Source: Botryococcus braunii
Taxonomy: Eukaryota > Chlorophyta > Trebouxiophyceae
Assembly: GCA_002005505.1 (NCBI GenBank)
Contig: KV908420.1
Location: 204,057 to 268,056, forward strand
Length of the DNA: 64,000 bases
Direction: 5' to 3'
In this document: positions 1 to 11,045 of the stretch, piece by piece
Layout of the letters: each line of letters begins with the position of its first letter
Numbering within the stretch: the first letter of the stretch is position 1
The notes under the pieces: generated by a model
What the model was told of the DNA's origin: nothing
Databases searched by the model: none
The model's input: only the letters and a program-made list of their open reading frames with translations
Program-made: the position numbers and the translations under genes

Positions 1-483
1 GTCTTTTGCAGCAGCTTGGTTGGGTGGATCCTGTAACAGTCAAGTCTTCAGCAGACTCCACCTTCCAAAGAGCTGCTCTTTTTTGTCAGTAGAAGTTCGG
101 GTTCAAGCCCTTGTCCCATAAAGAGGTTATCAGATGCCCTGGGGATCACCTTCCAGTCCGGGTGTAAAAGGTGTTGATCCCTCCTGTAATCCACAAACAT
201 AGTTCAAAGTCACGGTTGGGCTTCATATGTTCCTTACAAACAGACATGCTTACGGTAGTACGTGTCAATTAGTACTAGTTATTGTCAATATTGGGAGAGC
301 AAATACCTTCCTGATGCCCGACAACATGCCCACATCGCTTGGATTTACGGGTCGCAAAAGGACTCTCACAAGCACTTCATTTTCACCAGGACGAGGAACT
401 TCAGAATCTTGCACCGATAGATTGTTTTCGAAGTCTGTGGAATCGTCAGACACCACCACCTTCACGTTTTGCACAGCTGACAT
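1..483 (-). CDS. Partial zinc-type/quinone-oxidoreductase-like MDR protein, 5' end only
   Basis: Seen: exon 1 runs 483-307 (ATG at 483, 59 codons, donor GTATTT). Exon 2 runs 183-150 (acceptor TTACAG, donor GTGATC), joined in phase 0. The protein reads as an N-terminal GroES-like half: a PRPGENEVLVRV strand, the family motif RPVNPSDV...SG, then TPFTPGLEG, which matches the conserved PG-(L/F)-E-G turn of medium-chain dehydrogenases/reductases. Known: this pattern is typical of NADPH:quinone oxidoreductase, trans-2-enoyl-CoA reductase (MECR) and related MDR enzymes. The NAD(P)-binding Rossmann half would lie left of the window and is not seen. A further exon may start near base 31-69 but its splice phase was not settled. 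Which MDR subfamily it belongs to cannot be said from 70 residues. Confidence 0.65.
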
Positions 484-1077
484 CTCGACGTTACCGCGTG
501 CACTTGACTGTCGTTGCGATGCAAAGAGACAGAGACGAACGCAGAAAGAAATTTGCTTGTCCTGTCAGACAATAGCAATTAATCGATGGTACCTGGCGTA
601 TCCTACCTGCAAAATGAAGTCATCAGTCGTACCGGTAACCTCTGTCGAGATACGCTGATCAAATCCCGTCGAAGTCCGATCCCGAAGAGCCTCCGCTGGA
701 AGGGGCCCCCCGTGGGGATAGCGTCCTTGCAATTTGCTAAGCGGGATTTCGGCGGAGAGCGCACTCCGCACTCCGCAGGGCGCAGGGTTGTACGCGAGTC
801 GCGTAACGCGACCGCTAAGGCGCGGTTCTTCCCTGGGATCGTCGATTTTCCATCGTGGTGCTGCTGGTGCGAGTTGCTACGGAATTTATTTGGAACATGA
901 ACACTGTTGGTATTTTTGCTAGCGTGTGTTGAGAATACAGTGGGTGCAATTCCGGTGGTTTGGGTAAGTACAAAATGTACATTGTTCTGGACTCTGCTGC
1001 GGTCCTCCTTACATGAGTTGGAGCGAGTTCTGGCAACTTACACAAGGAAGCGAGACGCTGGTTTTCCTGCTAGTATC
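484..1077. other. Intergenic stretch between divergent genes
   Basis: The minus-strand MDR gene and the plus-strand F-box gene start head to head about 600 bases apart, so this interval should hold both promoters. GC-rich sequence with several CG-containing motifs lies at about 670-860. No gene, RNA gene or clear promoter element was recognised. The plus frame stays open from 907 into the F-box exon, so the F-box protein could start earlier than assumed here. Confidence 0.5.
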
Positions 1078-2601
1078 ATGTCAATCTGTTTTGCTGGGCG
1101 GAGCCAGCAACGTAGGTTGCAGCGCAGTCGGATGTCAAAAGTTATTCGAGCAGAAGGAGATGGCTGCAGGCCACCCACCACCTTTCTCCCTCTAAATCAA
1201 ATGCTTTTGTCCGACGATTTATGGATAAGGGTGATGAGTCTTCTCTCCGTAAGACCCCTCGCATGCTTCTAAGGCGCCGTGTGCTCTTGCATCCACTCTG
1301 TTTTTCGCCAGGCCCATGAGCCATATCTAGTACATAACATTGATTCTTCATCTTAACAATCATGCTATGAATTCGCAGATGAAGGACATTGGTTGCCTCC
1401 AGGCGACATGTAGGGATTTCGATAGGATTCTTCTTCAGAGGGGGGATGAATTGTATCAGGCTGAGGTTAACCGGCTTCAGGGGACCAAACCTGCTAATAG
1501 TGTGCCGATAACCCCGAAGATCACAATGCTGTACGGACCTAACTTTGGACCTCTAACATGTCCCTGTCCCTAGGTTTTGCGCAGACCACTTGGAGCCGTC
1601 ACATCCTTTGCACAACTTCTACATTCCATACTACATATTGGCCCTGGAGTGATCCCTTCAGGGAAGCGTTGCAGTTGTCCACTGCAAAGGGATGCAGCAC
1701 CCTAGCATGTGCTCCAAATGACACTGACTACCACATTTAAACCACATTTTTGAATTTGAAATATTCAAATGAACATGTGAGTCGCTCTGCATATGGTGCA
1801 ATACATTCTTCCTACTCTTCTTTGATTGTTAAGTGCTGCTTGTTAAGGCACAAACTAGCCCTGGATATTTTGGCCTGTGTTGAGGAGCATGGTTTTTCTT
1901 ACGGCAGTGTTTGGATGGCCTCTGTGGACATTTCAATTTATAGCATGTACTCAACACTGCTAGCATGTAGAAATCTGCTTCCAGATTGAAACTTCACTTG
2001 ATCCAGTGATGTGGTGCTTTCAGGAGCACATATTTGGACAGATTGGACCAATCAATTCACAGGTGAGGTGCTCGTCTGTTATCCTACAGTCTGTTGCTCC
2101 GCCATACTGTTCTAAAAGTATCTGTTACTCTTCCATTGTGGGGCCTTATCTGGTTCACAGCTGGTGTTTCTACCCTCCAGGAACAGGGAGCCCACAGAAA
2201 TCGATGCTGGACATACACCCATGATGTCCCAGCTCCATTGACCCCGCTAATCATGTGGAACACCTCTCTAGAGGGAACAACTAACAAATTGATGCACAAC
2301 ACTCTCCTAGTGTGTGTTTAATGCAGCTGCTCCCCCTCTGACAGCATAAATGATAGGATATCTATTTGGTGGGGACACACTTGAATTTATGTCCAGAGCG
2401 TTCATGTCTCTGCTGACATTGCCTTGTACCTGGAGCCGTAACATGCACAATGCAGGGGAAGGGTCATGCTGGTTGCACAATGGCGATGTTGCGGACTTGT
2501 TTGACCCCGAATGCCACAGATGCTCCTTGTGGATTCCTTGCCTAACCTGCTTTCAGAGTCCCCCCACCTCCCTCCCTCCCCCTCCCTCCCTCTCTCTCCC
2601 C

Positions 2602-2646
<45 letters not shown>

Positions 2647-3235
2647 CCCCCCCCACCCTGGCTATGGTTTGTGCGCGCGCGCGTGTCTGCGTGGCATTGC
2701 TTTTCGTTGTGATGAGTAGGCGGGTGGCATTGGTTGCTGGCATGTTAAGCACAGAGTGTAGCAGATTGTGGATGGGATTCAAAGCATATGGTGATGGAGG
2801 GCTGCAGATTGACTCTGGATGGGATTCAAAGCATATGGTGATGGAGGGCTGCAGATTGGCTCTGGCTGCGAATGAGCTAAGGAACGCGTGGAGTTGCTAT
2901 CAGTCATTGATGCAGTGTAGGGAGTATGAGCTGGAGGGATGGAAGACTACCATGAGGAAGCGTGCGGATGGGTTGGCGCAAGTAGAACGCAAGATCACGC
3001 AGAGGGGATTTATGAGGAGGGGGGACGCTTTGGTATTGGAAAAGGCCAGAATTGACCACCAGAGCTCTCTGATGCAAGTGCAAATTGCGTTGGTAAGCTC
3101 TGCACTATTCGCATCTGTAGCATTTGACGCCCCTCTTCTTGTTCCCCTGACCAGTTGTTTAGAAGCATGGCTGTAGTGGCTGTTGGTGTGAATGGATTTG
3201 CTCGCAAATTTTATAGTGGATATGATGTGATGTGT

Positions 3236-3324
<89 letters not shown>

Positions 3325-4258
3325 CGTGCGCGCGCGCGCGCCCGGGGGGGGGAGGAGGGGTTCTCCAGAGCCAAAAGGGAGTTGCAGGGCTGGGTATCCT
3401 CAAGTTTATCTGTTGCTTGCCTTCCTAGTGTTTGCAAAGTGGCATACTTTGGAGCACGTTCTTTCGCGGAAATGCATGCAGATGGTCTTGTATTGACCAT
3501 CAAGAATCGTTTTACTTTTCACGTGATTATCAATTATGGGCCGCTTCCCCTTAACTTGTGCTTGGAAAGACCTGACTCGGTGTGTTGTCAGCCTCAGTTG
3601 TGAGTTATACTTTTGCATATACCTTCATTGCTGTACTTACATCCATGTAGTTGTAATCACACCATGTTGGTTTGGATACCAAGCTGAATTTCTTGCAGAG
3701 GCCCCAAGACCCACTTTAACTGGCCCGAATCTAATGTCTTCTGTAGCATTCCTGACACAATAATTACCACTCGTCTGCTTTGGTAAACTTCTTCAAACCT
3801 TTGAAGTAGGAAGGCGGCACACCGCTCCCCCCACCCCCCTTTTGAGCAGAGGGGAGGAAACACGTATTCAGAACCCTGACACAAAACTGAAAGTAAGCAG
3901 GGTGTTCTAAGTTGTTGGGAGATTTAAAGGCGAGGTTGCACTGGACGGCCTGGACAAAGCAAAGTGGCTTCTCATCAGCTTGTTTGCTGAGAAAATGATG
4001 GGGAACTTGCAGGGTGATTGCATCATGTGGAAGAAGTTGTTTGAAGAAGTCGATGGGAAAATAGCAAGGGCAAGCAACAGACGAGACACTCTTGTCGAGC
4101 ACAAGAATGTGCTGCTGGAGTCTCAAGCTGCAGTAAGAAGAGGATCTTGGAAAGACCGTCTGCAGGAGTATGATCTGCTTCGTGAGGTCTCATCTTGCCC
4201 AACGATGCATGTTACAGGGGATGGCCGATGTTTTGAAAGTTGCTCCAGGGGCAGTTGA
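1078..4258 (+). CDS. F-box protein, upstream copy of a tandem pair
   Basis: Model: exons 1078-1248, 1379-1530, 2855-3092 and 4013-4258, phases 0/2/0, total 268 codons plus stop. Seen: residues about 43-85 read as an F-box (SDDLWIRVMSLLS, then after intron 1 MKDIGCLQATCRDFDRILL). The rest is predicted charged helix, with a C-terminal stretch ending in GSWKDRLQEYDLL. Known: F-box domains bind SKP1 and bring a substrate to an SCF ubiquitin ligase. No LRR, Kelch or WD repeat is visible, so the substrate is unknown. Intron 1 splits the F-box at the same place, in the same phase, as in the gene at 6255-8127. Intron 2 holds a C/CT tract and a duplicated acceptor region; intron 3 holds a (GT)n tract. 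The start at 1078 is chosen by analogy with the second copy; an upstream in-frame ATG at 907 is possible. The last exon boundary is the least certain part. Confidence 0.72.
2561..2656. repeat. C-rich and (CT)n tract in intron 2 of the first F-box gene
   Basis: Mixed C homopolymers and CT dinucleotides of about 95 bases, about 200 bases upstream of the 3' splice site at 2854. The pyrimidine strand is the sense strand. Confidence 0.95.
2761..2865 (+). repeat. Tandem duplication containing the 3' splice site
   Basis: Two copies (2761-2803 and 2804-2850) of a 43-47 base unit that ends GGAGGGCTGCAG, followed by a short partial third copy that leads into the exon. Each copy carries a usable CAG acceptor. 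Only the downstream one (exon start 2855) keeps the frame open; the upstream one reaches a stop. Confidence 0.9.
3231..3342. repeat. (GT)n tract passing into (GC)n
   Basis: About 90 bases of GT with single G interruptions, then GCGTGCGC, then a G run. It lies in intron 3 of the first F-box gene, GT on the sense strand. Confidence 0.95.
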
Positions 4259-4972
4259 ACCAACTATGAGGATTGCAGCGCATTGGCCTAAGGAATGCAG
4301 CCAAGGGTCTGCAAATGCTGCTTTCTGGGCGGAGTGTTCTTGAAGCTTGGTGATTTGTCAGTCCTTGTGTATAATATCGACGCTGTTCTTCCTGTGAATG
4401 GCACCACAGCATATTGTTCCTTTGCCAATTTTGGATGCAGGTAATGTTGGCTGCCCGTACGGACTTAATTTTGTGATCACACGGAATGAGAAGTGTGTGC
4501 ACTGGCCCGCTCTCTGTAAGCTTAGGGCACTGTACCTCCTGCTCAGTCTGAAAATGGGTCTGCAGCCCGTTATGTGTGTTCACGCCGGCTTTCAATCGTC
4601 GAACTAGCTCAATGAGAGCAGCAACAATGGAAGACAGTAGGAATGCACCAGCTGTAGATCATGTGAAGTTGAACCATATTAAGGGCTGTAATTCTTTTGC
4701 AATTCCCTGGTAGAGTTCAACGCAGGTCGCAAGGAATGCTTCGTGGCTTCACTTTCGCTCTTGTAAACTGCCCGCTACCCAATCTTCTGATTTTTTTCAT
4801 TGCAACGAAAGTCACTCAAAGACTTTATATAGATCCTCAACTTGCTTAGCACTTTCAAGAGACGTAGAAGCCGGATCTTCCCATGAAAGGGCATGTGCTG
4901 ACAATAAATTGTTGAATGAGACATGGGACGGCAAATATGCTTTTAGGATTGGTGCCGTCCCATTATAATCTG

Positions 4973-5451
4973 GACTTGGCTGAACTTGCACCAAAGAAAA
5001 TCATAAAAGTTTGGACTTTGCTGAGGGTGCATTAAACTACAAACCAAATGACACATGCTTCATTTGAAAAGCATGCCGAAAGACAAAAATTGAAACCCAC
5101 AAGTTTATGTTCAAAGGAAATGCTAGGTAAATTGGGCGATAGCACTACTCAGAAGTAGTGCTACAATACAAAGTACGTGTTATCGCAGGCCAGACTCCTT
5201 CACAGAGCCTAGTACTGGCTGAAGGTGCACCACAAAAATTCATGATAGTTTGGACTTGGCCGAGTGTGCACCAAACAACAAATGGCACGTGCTTAAATGA
5301 AAAGGATGCGGCAAGACAAACGTTGAAACCCACATGTGTATGTTCGATGGAAATGGTAGGTAGGATGGGCTAAATGTGCCAGAACCAGTGTTCAATAAGA
5401 CAGTACATGTCATCGCAGGCCAGACTCCTTCACGCAGCCTACTACCTCATC
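4973..5451 (+). repeat. Two tandem imperfect repeats of about 235 bases
   Basis: Unit 1 is about 4973-5214 and unit 2 about 5215-5451. Shared blocks in the same order include GTTTGGACTT, TTGAAACCCACA and TCGCAGGCCAGACTCCTTCAC. Unit 1 contains an extra 24-base hairpin (5140-5163, stem TAGCACTACT, loop CAGA). No coding potential is evident. They sit between the two F-box genes. Confidence 0.85.
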
Positions 5452-5673
5452 GGCAACGGTTGAGTCGCCACAATCAAGACAGTGGTAACAATACATTCAC
5501 TGATGGCACAAAAAATCGATAAGATAGTTAACGTAAGTAACTCAAATCATTAAACGGGCACACATTGTATATCTGAGATCAACTGCGAACGCACGCACTG
5601 TGGAATCACCCACGCAACCACCCCATTTTGTCATACCTGTTGCAATCGACACGTTATTAGGTGCTGCTTCCAC

Positions 5674-5850
5674 CTGCAATGTTTGAGACAAGTTGTCGAT
5701 GCACCTTTCCATATAAAGCCGGAGCAGTGCATCGACGACCATTCCCAGACTCGGCGTCTTTCATGTATGCAGCCCTTGTCTCGCGGACCTCCTCAAGATA
5801 GGCTTTGCAGCTTAAAACTCTTTGTAACAGAAGTGTCGCCGTGAACTTAT
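5674..5850 (-). CDS. Possible lone coding exon between the F-box genes
   Basis: On the minus strand an acceptor (ATTGCGCAG) is followed by 177 bases of open frame with a protein-like composition (segments such as KAYLEEVRETRAAYMKD), ending at a donor (GCAG then GTGGAAG) in phase 1. The helical, charged composition resembles the coiled regions of the neighbouring F-box proteins, but no homology could be shown. No matching upstream or downstream exon was found. It may be a relic or chance. Confidence 0.25.
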
Positions 5851-6254
5851 CTGCGCAATGTCTGCGAGTGGCTCTGAGCCACCGTCTGTGTGGCACCCAC
5901 GGGAGGCTGGTCTCGGAACATCCACTTTTCCGAGAGTATACGTAATGGCCGCCACACGGTGAGTCCGTACATGCAGTAGCCAGCAGCCTCTAGGCCACCA
6001 GGGTGGGCTTCTATCCACTCTGAATTGCACTAAGCGGCCAGCAAACTTGGGGGCGTGCTCAGTTTACTGTCTTGATTTTATGTTGAAGCTATCCACGAGG
6101 CCGGAAGCTTCACCTTGAAGTCAATTCAGGAAGCAATGGGGTACAGGCTTGTACAGATCCTTCGGCGTGCGAGCATGAAGGTTACGGCGTACTAGCAAAG
6201 CTCTGCGAGTTTATGTGTCTGCTATTGTGACATTATTTTTCTTGTTTTAGTGGC

Positions 6255-7609
6255 ATGAGGGTCCATGCTGGGAAGAGGCCATGCCGAGGGTCCAGAAACC
6301 CTCTCCCTGGGGGTTTTCAGCGGCTTGTAGCCCTTCCAGATGAACTGTGGGTGAAAATTATTGGCTTGCTCGACGTAAGAGCCCGTCCTTCAGACATGGG
6401 CCTGTACACGTGTCCGTGGTCGCTCAGTGTTCGGGGGTCGACGTCTGGGCCAGTTCGTTGAGTAATTGATATTGTCAGTGATAGAAGCTGTGTCTTTCAT
6501 AAAGAGTCCTGAAAAGTGCTGGAAAATTTTCGCTGTGCAGTTGAAGGATCAGTGCTGCCTCAGTGCCTGCTGCAGGGAGTTTGACCGCATATGTCTTCAG
6601 TACGAGGATGCTATCTGTTCAGCACATTTACCAGACTGCCAAGTGAAGCAGCAAAGCAATGACATGGAGCGGCCAAAGATAGTGTGCATGTATGCCCTAA
6701 ACATCCACACAATTTCCTGGTGGTACCACCAGCTTTCTGTTTGCATGACTGTCAAAGGGCCCCATTTGTTAGAAGCTCAAAAAGCCTTGGTTCCATCTTC
6801 AATTTGGGTCAGAAATTTGCGCATGCGGAGTAACTGACATTGTCTCTGTTCCGCCTCGCAGAGATGGGCGTTTGCAGAAGTACACTACGAGGGTTGCCAA
6901 GTACGCCGATCTTGATGTATAAGAATCTTGGTTGGAGTCGGCTGCTTTAGGCTGCAGCAAAGGGTTTTGGTTACTGAATTAGATGCCACATTCTGTAGTG
7001 TTGGCTGCTTTCCCCACAACGTTTTGCTTCTTGAACTTATTATGTTGGTCAATAGAAACCATGCAATTGTAGATGTAGACATGTTTTGAGAGAAGGCTAC
7101 CTGCTTAAGCCAAGTTTGCAGTAAGATGAATACTAAGCAAATGCTGGCCATCCTCCTTGGATTAGCATCTATTGCGTAGCAGGTCAGATGTGGACTGAGC
7201 TTCTGTGTGTGCAGCCTTGAATTGCGACTGGCACACCATATAGGGAAGCTTGCCAATGCTGCCAACGAGGTTAACAACCTTTCATGGTCGAGCTATACAT
7301 GGGCAGCTGTGCTGCAGTTGCACCAGAGGACTTTCCCGACAGGGGAAGCCCCAGCACTGTTCTGGACGCCAGAAGAGTTTTCTGCGTTCTGTGGGGCTGG
7401 TATGGCCAGTGCGGTGTTGACTTGGTGCAAGGTCTGCCACACCCATGTCCAGCCATGTACCCTTCTATCTTCTTGCAGAACTTCTAGTCAGATTCATCCA
7501 GATGTCGCCCTTTCTCAGTAATGTAGTAGTGGGCATGAGATTAGTTGGTATTTATGGGTGCACTATTTTCTGATAACAGTGCTTGATATTGCGAGGCATA
7601 GGCGGGAAG

Positions 7610-7659
<50 letters not shown>

Positions 7660-8127
7660 CGCACAGACATACACACCCCCACACATGGCGTTCTCGTTAT
7701 CAAACCTGACAAATTGAGTTGCTGTGATGGTGGACTAACTTTTGAGGGTTCTGCCATCCTCTTTCCGGCAACAAATGGGGAAGAAAGATTGCGCTGCCGG
7801 AACTTGTACATCTTCCTAGTTTTTGGCAGATGGTGGGATGGTGCAGAAGGATTTCTGCACTACATGTGTAGAGTTTGGGCTAATTGGCAACTTTGATTTG
7901 CTCGTGCTTACACTGGTTTTGCACGGGTGTGTGGGCAGGACCAGTGGCCGCAAGGCATACAGGAACACGCAACGGCCGTGAGGCGGGTTGTCGTGACAAG
8001 CTCTCGTCACACAAAAGCTGCTAAGGAGACTACTGCGCTTCTTGCTTCTCTAGATGCAATGAGGTGTGGTGGGTGGGAAGAGCGGTTAAGGAGGTACCGT
8101 GAGCCTCTGCCATCCAGAGTGATCTAG
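6255..8127 (+). CDS. F-box protein, downstream copy of a tandem pair
   Basis: Model: exons 6255-6374, 6541-6689, 7215-7431 and 7939-8127, phases 0/2/0, total 224 codons plus stop. Seen: a textbook F-box at residues about 25-66 (ALPDELWVKIIGLLD, then LKDQCCLSACCREFDRICL). Exon 3 shares LANAANEVNN and WSSY with LALAANELRN and WSCY of the first copy. The C-terminus (LLASLDAMRCGGWEERLRRY) aligns with LLESQAAVRRGSWKDRLQEY of the first copy. Known role: SKP1-binding substrate adaptor of an SCF ubiquitin ligase. The second half of exon 3 does not align with the first copy, so the donor at 7431 (AAG then GTCTGC, weak) is uncertain and an extra intron may be missing. A pyrimidine-rich TTTTAG just before the ATG could be a 5'-UTR intron acceptor. 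Confidence 0.68.
7611..7658. repeat. (CA)n microsatellite
   Basis: About 46 bases of CA in intron 3 of the second F-box gene. This is one of the few intronic cases with CA, not GT, on the sense strand. Confidence 0.95.
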
Positions 8128-9540
8128 CAGGTTATGTGCCTCTCACTTGCTCTGGTCGTGATGATCACCTGTTGCTGATCCTCCTGCTGTTGTGCAGAGC
8201 TTGCCGTATCTAGTGTGGGCGAGAGGTTGCCTATTGATTTTCTATAGGCGGTGCTCATTAGAACCAGGACGGAGCAGTTCTCTGTCCTGGTGATTCTTCA
8301 TTCTTTGAACTTTTGCCTCGTGCATATTTTTATAGTGATGGATGGGAGTTGGGTAAAGGGTGGGGAGGGGAGTGGAGAGGGGTAGAAACGCAGGAGATGA
8401 GTGAGGTGTGCGAGGGAAAGGGTTTGGAGGGGGAGGGGCATCTATTCAAATTCTTGCATGTGACAACAACAGTCGTGTTCGAAGTGTTCAGTTCTGCAGT
8501 ACAAGTATTGCTGCAAGTGGAGCTATGTGTGAGTGGCTGGTAGGGCTCAGTGCAACACACTTCAGACAAAAAGATTTGCTTGGGATTGATGAAAGACCGT
8601 TCTATTGACTTGTTCCAGGCTCCTCGTTCCAGGATTTGGGGTTTTGGAGCAGCTGCCATTTTTGAAATGTTATTTGTCTGTGCTTGTTGATTGATCTTCT
8701 TGGGGGCCCGCTAAAGCATTGCAGGGCCTTGGGGTGGGATGTTGGGAAGGGGCAATCCACTGCCAGGGGCTCTGTTTGCAGCTGGTAGTGAAGTTGGGAC
8801 TCTTTAAAAGATTCCCTCTGCATTTATTTTATTCGATACATTTATCAAAAGCAGTTGTTTTGTGTGAATGTGCATGGCACAGTCACTCTTGACACCTTTT
8901 TGGCTTCTATTTGAAGCTTGATTGGGATTTTTCTCTCATATATAGCAGCTTGGGGGACCCTGGGGTTACTACTAAAGGACAAATGGAGATGCAAATCTAA
9001 AGGTCTGATGAGTCAAGCCAATGCAGCAGGCATATTTTTGAGTGGCAAAGCAGATTTTACGATTCCAGAGTACAAAGATTGGGGCATTGAATGCCTGGTT
9101 GATTAAAATCCGTGACCTTGAGTTTGCAACCTTGAAATGGAGTTTAAAAGTCCGATGAATAACAGACACTTGGTAGTTGTGCGAGCGGCTTATGAATAAG
9201 AGGGACCAGACGTAGGCGTGGTTTTGGCATATCTCCTCTTGGTGTTCTTCTCCAACATCTGGGGTATTAGTAGAAGCACTTCCATTGTTGTTGTGCGCTT
9301 GAACCATGTGGGTTTGATGTCTGCACAGTGTTGTCTCACTTCAGTCTCAGTACAGGGGCCTGGAGCGGAAGGGGTTTCTGTTGTGGGATCCATGAACAAT
9401 TCTTTTCTGCAATGGGCCGAGTCTATTTATTCTACCCTTGTCAGTGATGTGCTACAACCATTCTGAAGGTCATACAACCTGGTCAATTGCTGGAAGCTTC
9501 TTTTTTCCAAATCAGGTTTACTAACCTCGTCGTAGAAAGA

Positions 9541-9546
9541 GCGCGG

Positions 9547-9634
<88 letters not shown>
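9541..9634. repeat. (GC)n passing into (GT)n
   Basis: GC-alternating DNA followed by about 75 bases of GT, in the gene-poor stretch. Confidence 0.95.
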
Positions 9635-9637
<3 letters not shown>

Positions 9638-10983
9638 CGCGCGCTCGTGCGCCGCACGCGTGGACGAAAGGTGTGGATGGATGAGCGTTGTTTTTTTTTT
9701 TTTTTTTTTTTCCCTCGTAGGACATTTTAGAAGGGTCCGGTAGAAGCTTGCAAACAAATCCTAAACCGTAATGCCAAGCGGCTTATAGTTCCTGGTTGGT
9801 TTTTTAATGGGTGACAAGCAAATTGAACTGATCCATGATCGTTGAGGTTGGGTTTACTGATATTTGATGTCTTTCCAGCGTGGGTGAATTTCAGTTTTGA
9901 GAGCACCTCAGGGTTTAAAGGAGCCAGAGCTTTTGTCTGATCTGCGGGCAACTTTGCATTAGAAATGTTCGGTACTATGTCCTTGACAATGAAGGTGCTA
10001 GAAAGCTGCAAGGGTCCCCCTACTTTTGGGACGTCCCGAGCCCCCGTCAAGACGTTGATGTTCCTGTATTTTATGATGGTGGCGCCGATAGTTTTTGAAT
10101 GGCGTGCACGGATTGCAGTCTTAGCGTCTCTGCTAGAACAGTTTTAAAATGGATTGTGCAGGGATGATTTTCGTAACTAGGGACAGTCACCCCCCAGCAG
10201 CAGCGACATTAAACCAGTATGTGCTGTGGGTGCTGTGCTTCGATTCCATGTTGTAATGTTTTGACAGATTGAAGTGGGTCCGTGGCTTTGGGTAGTGTCT
10301 TGACTCTTTTATCTCAGGATGAGAAGATTCTGCTTCTAATGCCGCTGTTTCCATGATGTCCGGGGGAGCCTTTGACTCCCGACTGGGGCGCCAAGTACTT
10401 ATTCTGAAGCACCATATGCATGTGCAGCCTGCATCCTTTACCGGTTATTTGACCCTGCACCTTGAGCTTGCAGTGCTTCATGGGTTTGGCCTGCATAAAG
10501 AAGCTTAAAAGTGGTTTTGACGCGCATCATTTCATCTGATCAGCAGCTGCTGCAGAGTAATTATGCATGCTGGAAGGTAGGGGAAGTGAACTCGGAACGA
10601 ATGGACTCAGTTCTCATTTTGCATCTTCTTGTTCAACAGCCTTTGGTCGTGTCTTGCATATGAAGTCCTCCAGACTGGAGAAACATGATTTCGTTCAATT
10701 CTCAATCATGGAATCGAATCCATCATCCAGACATCAACAAAATCATGTAACTGTGAAAACATGTGATAACAAGCTTTCTTAAATTTCAACGTTTTCCTCA
10801 TGCCTAAATGAAGCACGCGTGTCGTACGGAGGGCAGTGTCAGGGTTGGGTTTGTGGTTGCCATCGCGAAAGGTGCGTGGTCGACGAGCTGTTCTTCTCCA
10901 CAGTAACCCCAGGGCCCCAGTGGCCATGGCAAATGCCCGCATGGACTGGGAGGGCCACGAATTTGCACAAGGGAAACCACCCA

Positions 10984-10985
<2 letters not shown>

Positions 10986-11036
<51 letters not shown>

Positions 11037-11045
11037 CGAGCGCGG
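10986..11045. repeat. (CA)n microsatellite
   Basis: About 45 bases of CA followed by CG/CA-rich alternating purine-pyrimidine DNA. Confidence 0.93.

Noticed and set aside
4512..4518. TGTAA as a chlorophyte-type polyadenylation signal after the first F-box gene
   Set aside because: The motif is absent at a suitable distance downstream of most other genes here, so it cannot be used as evidence for 3' ends or for the lineage.
9727..10050. 107-codon minus-strand frame
   Set aside because: Composition is plausible for protein, but no domain, no splice partners and no paralogue were found.
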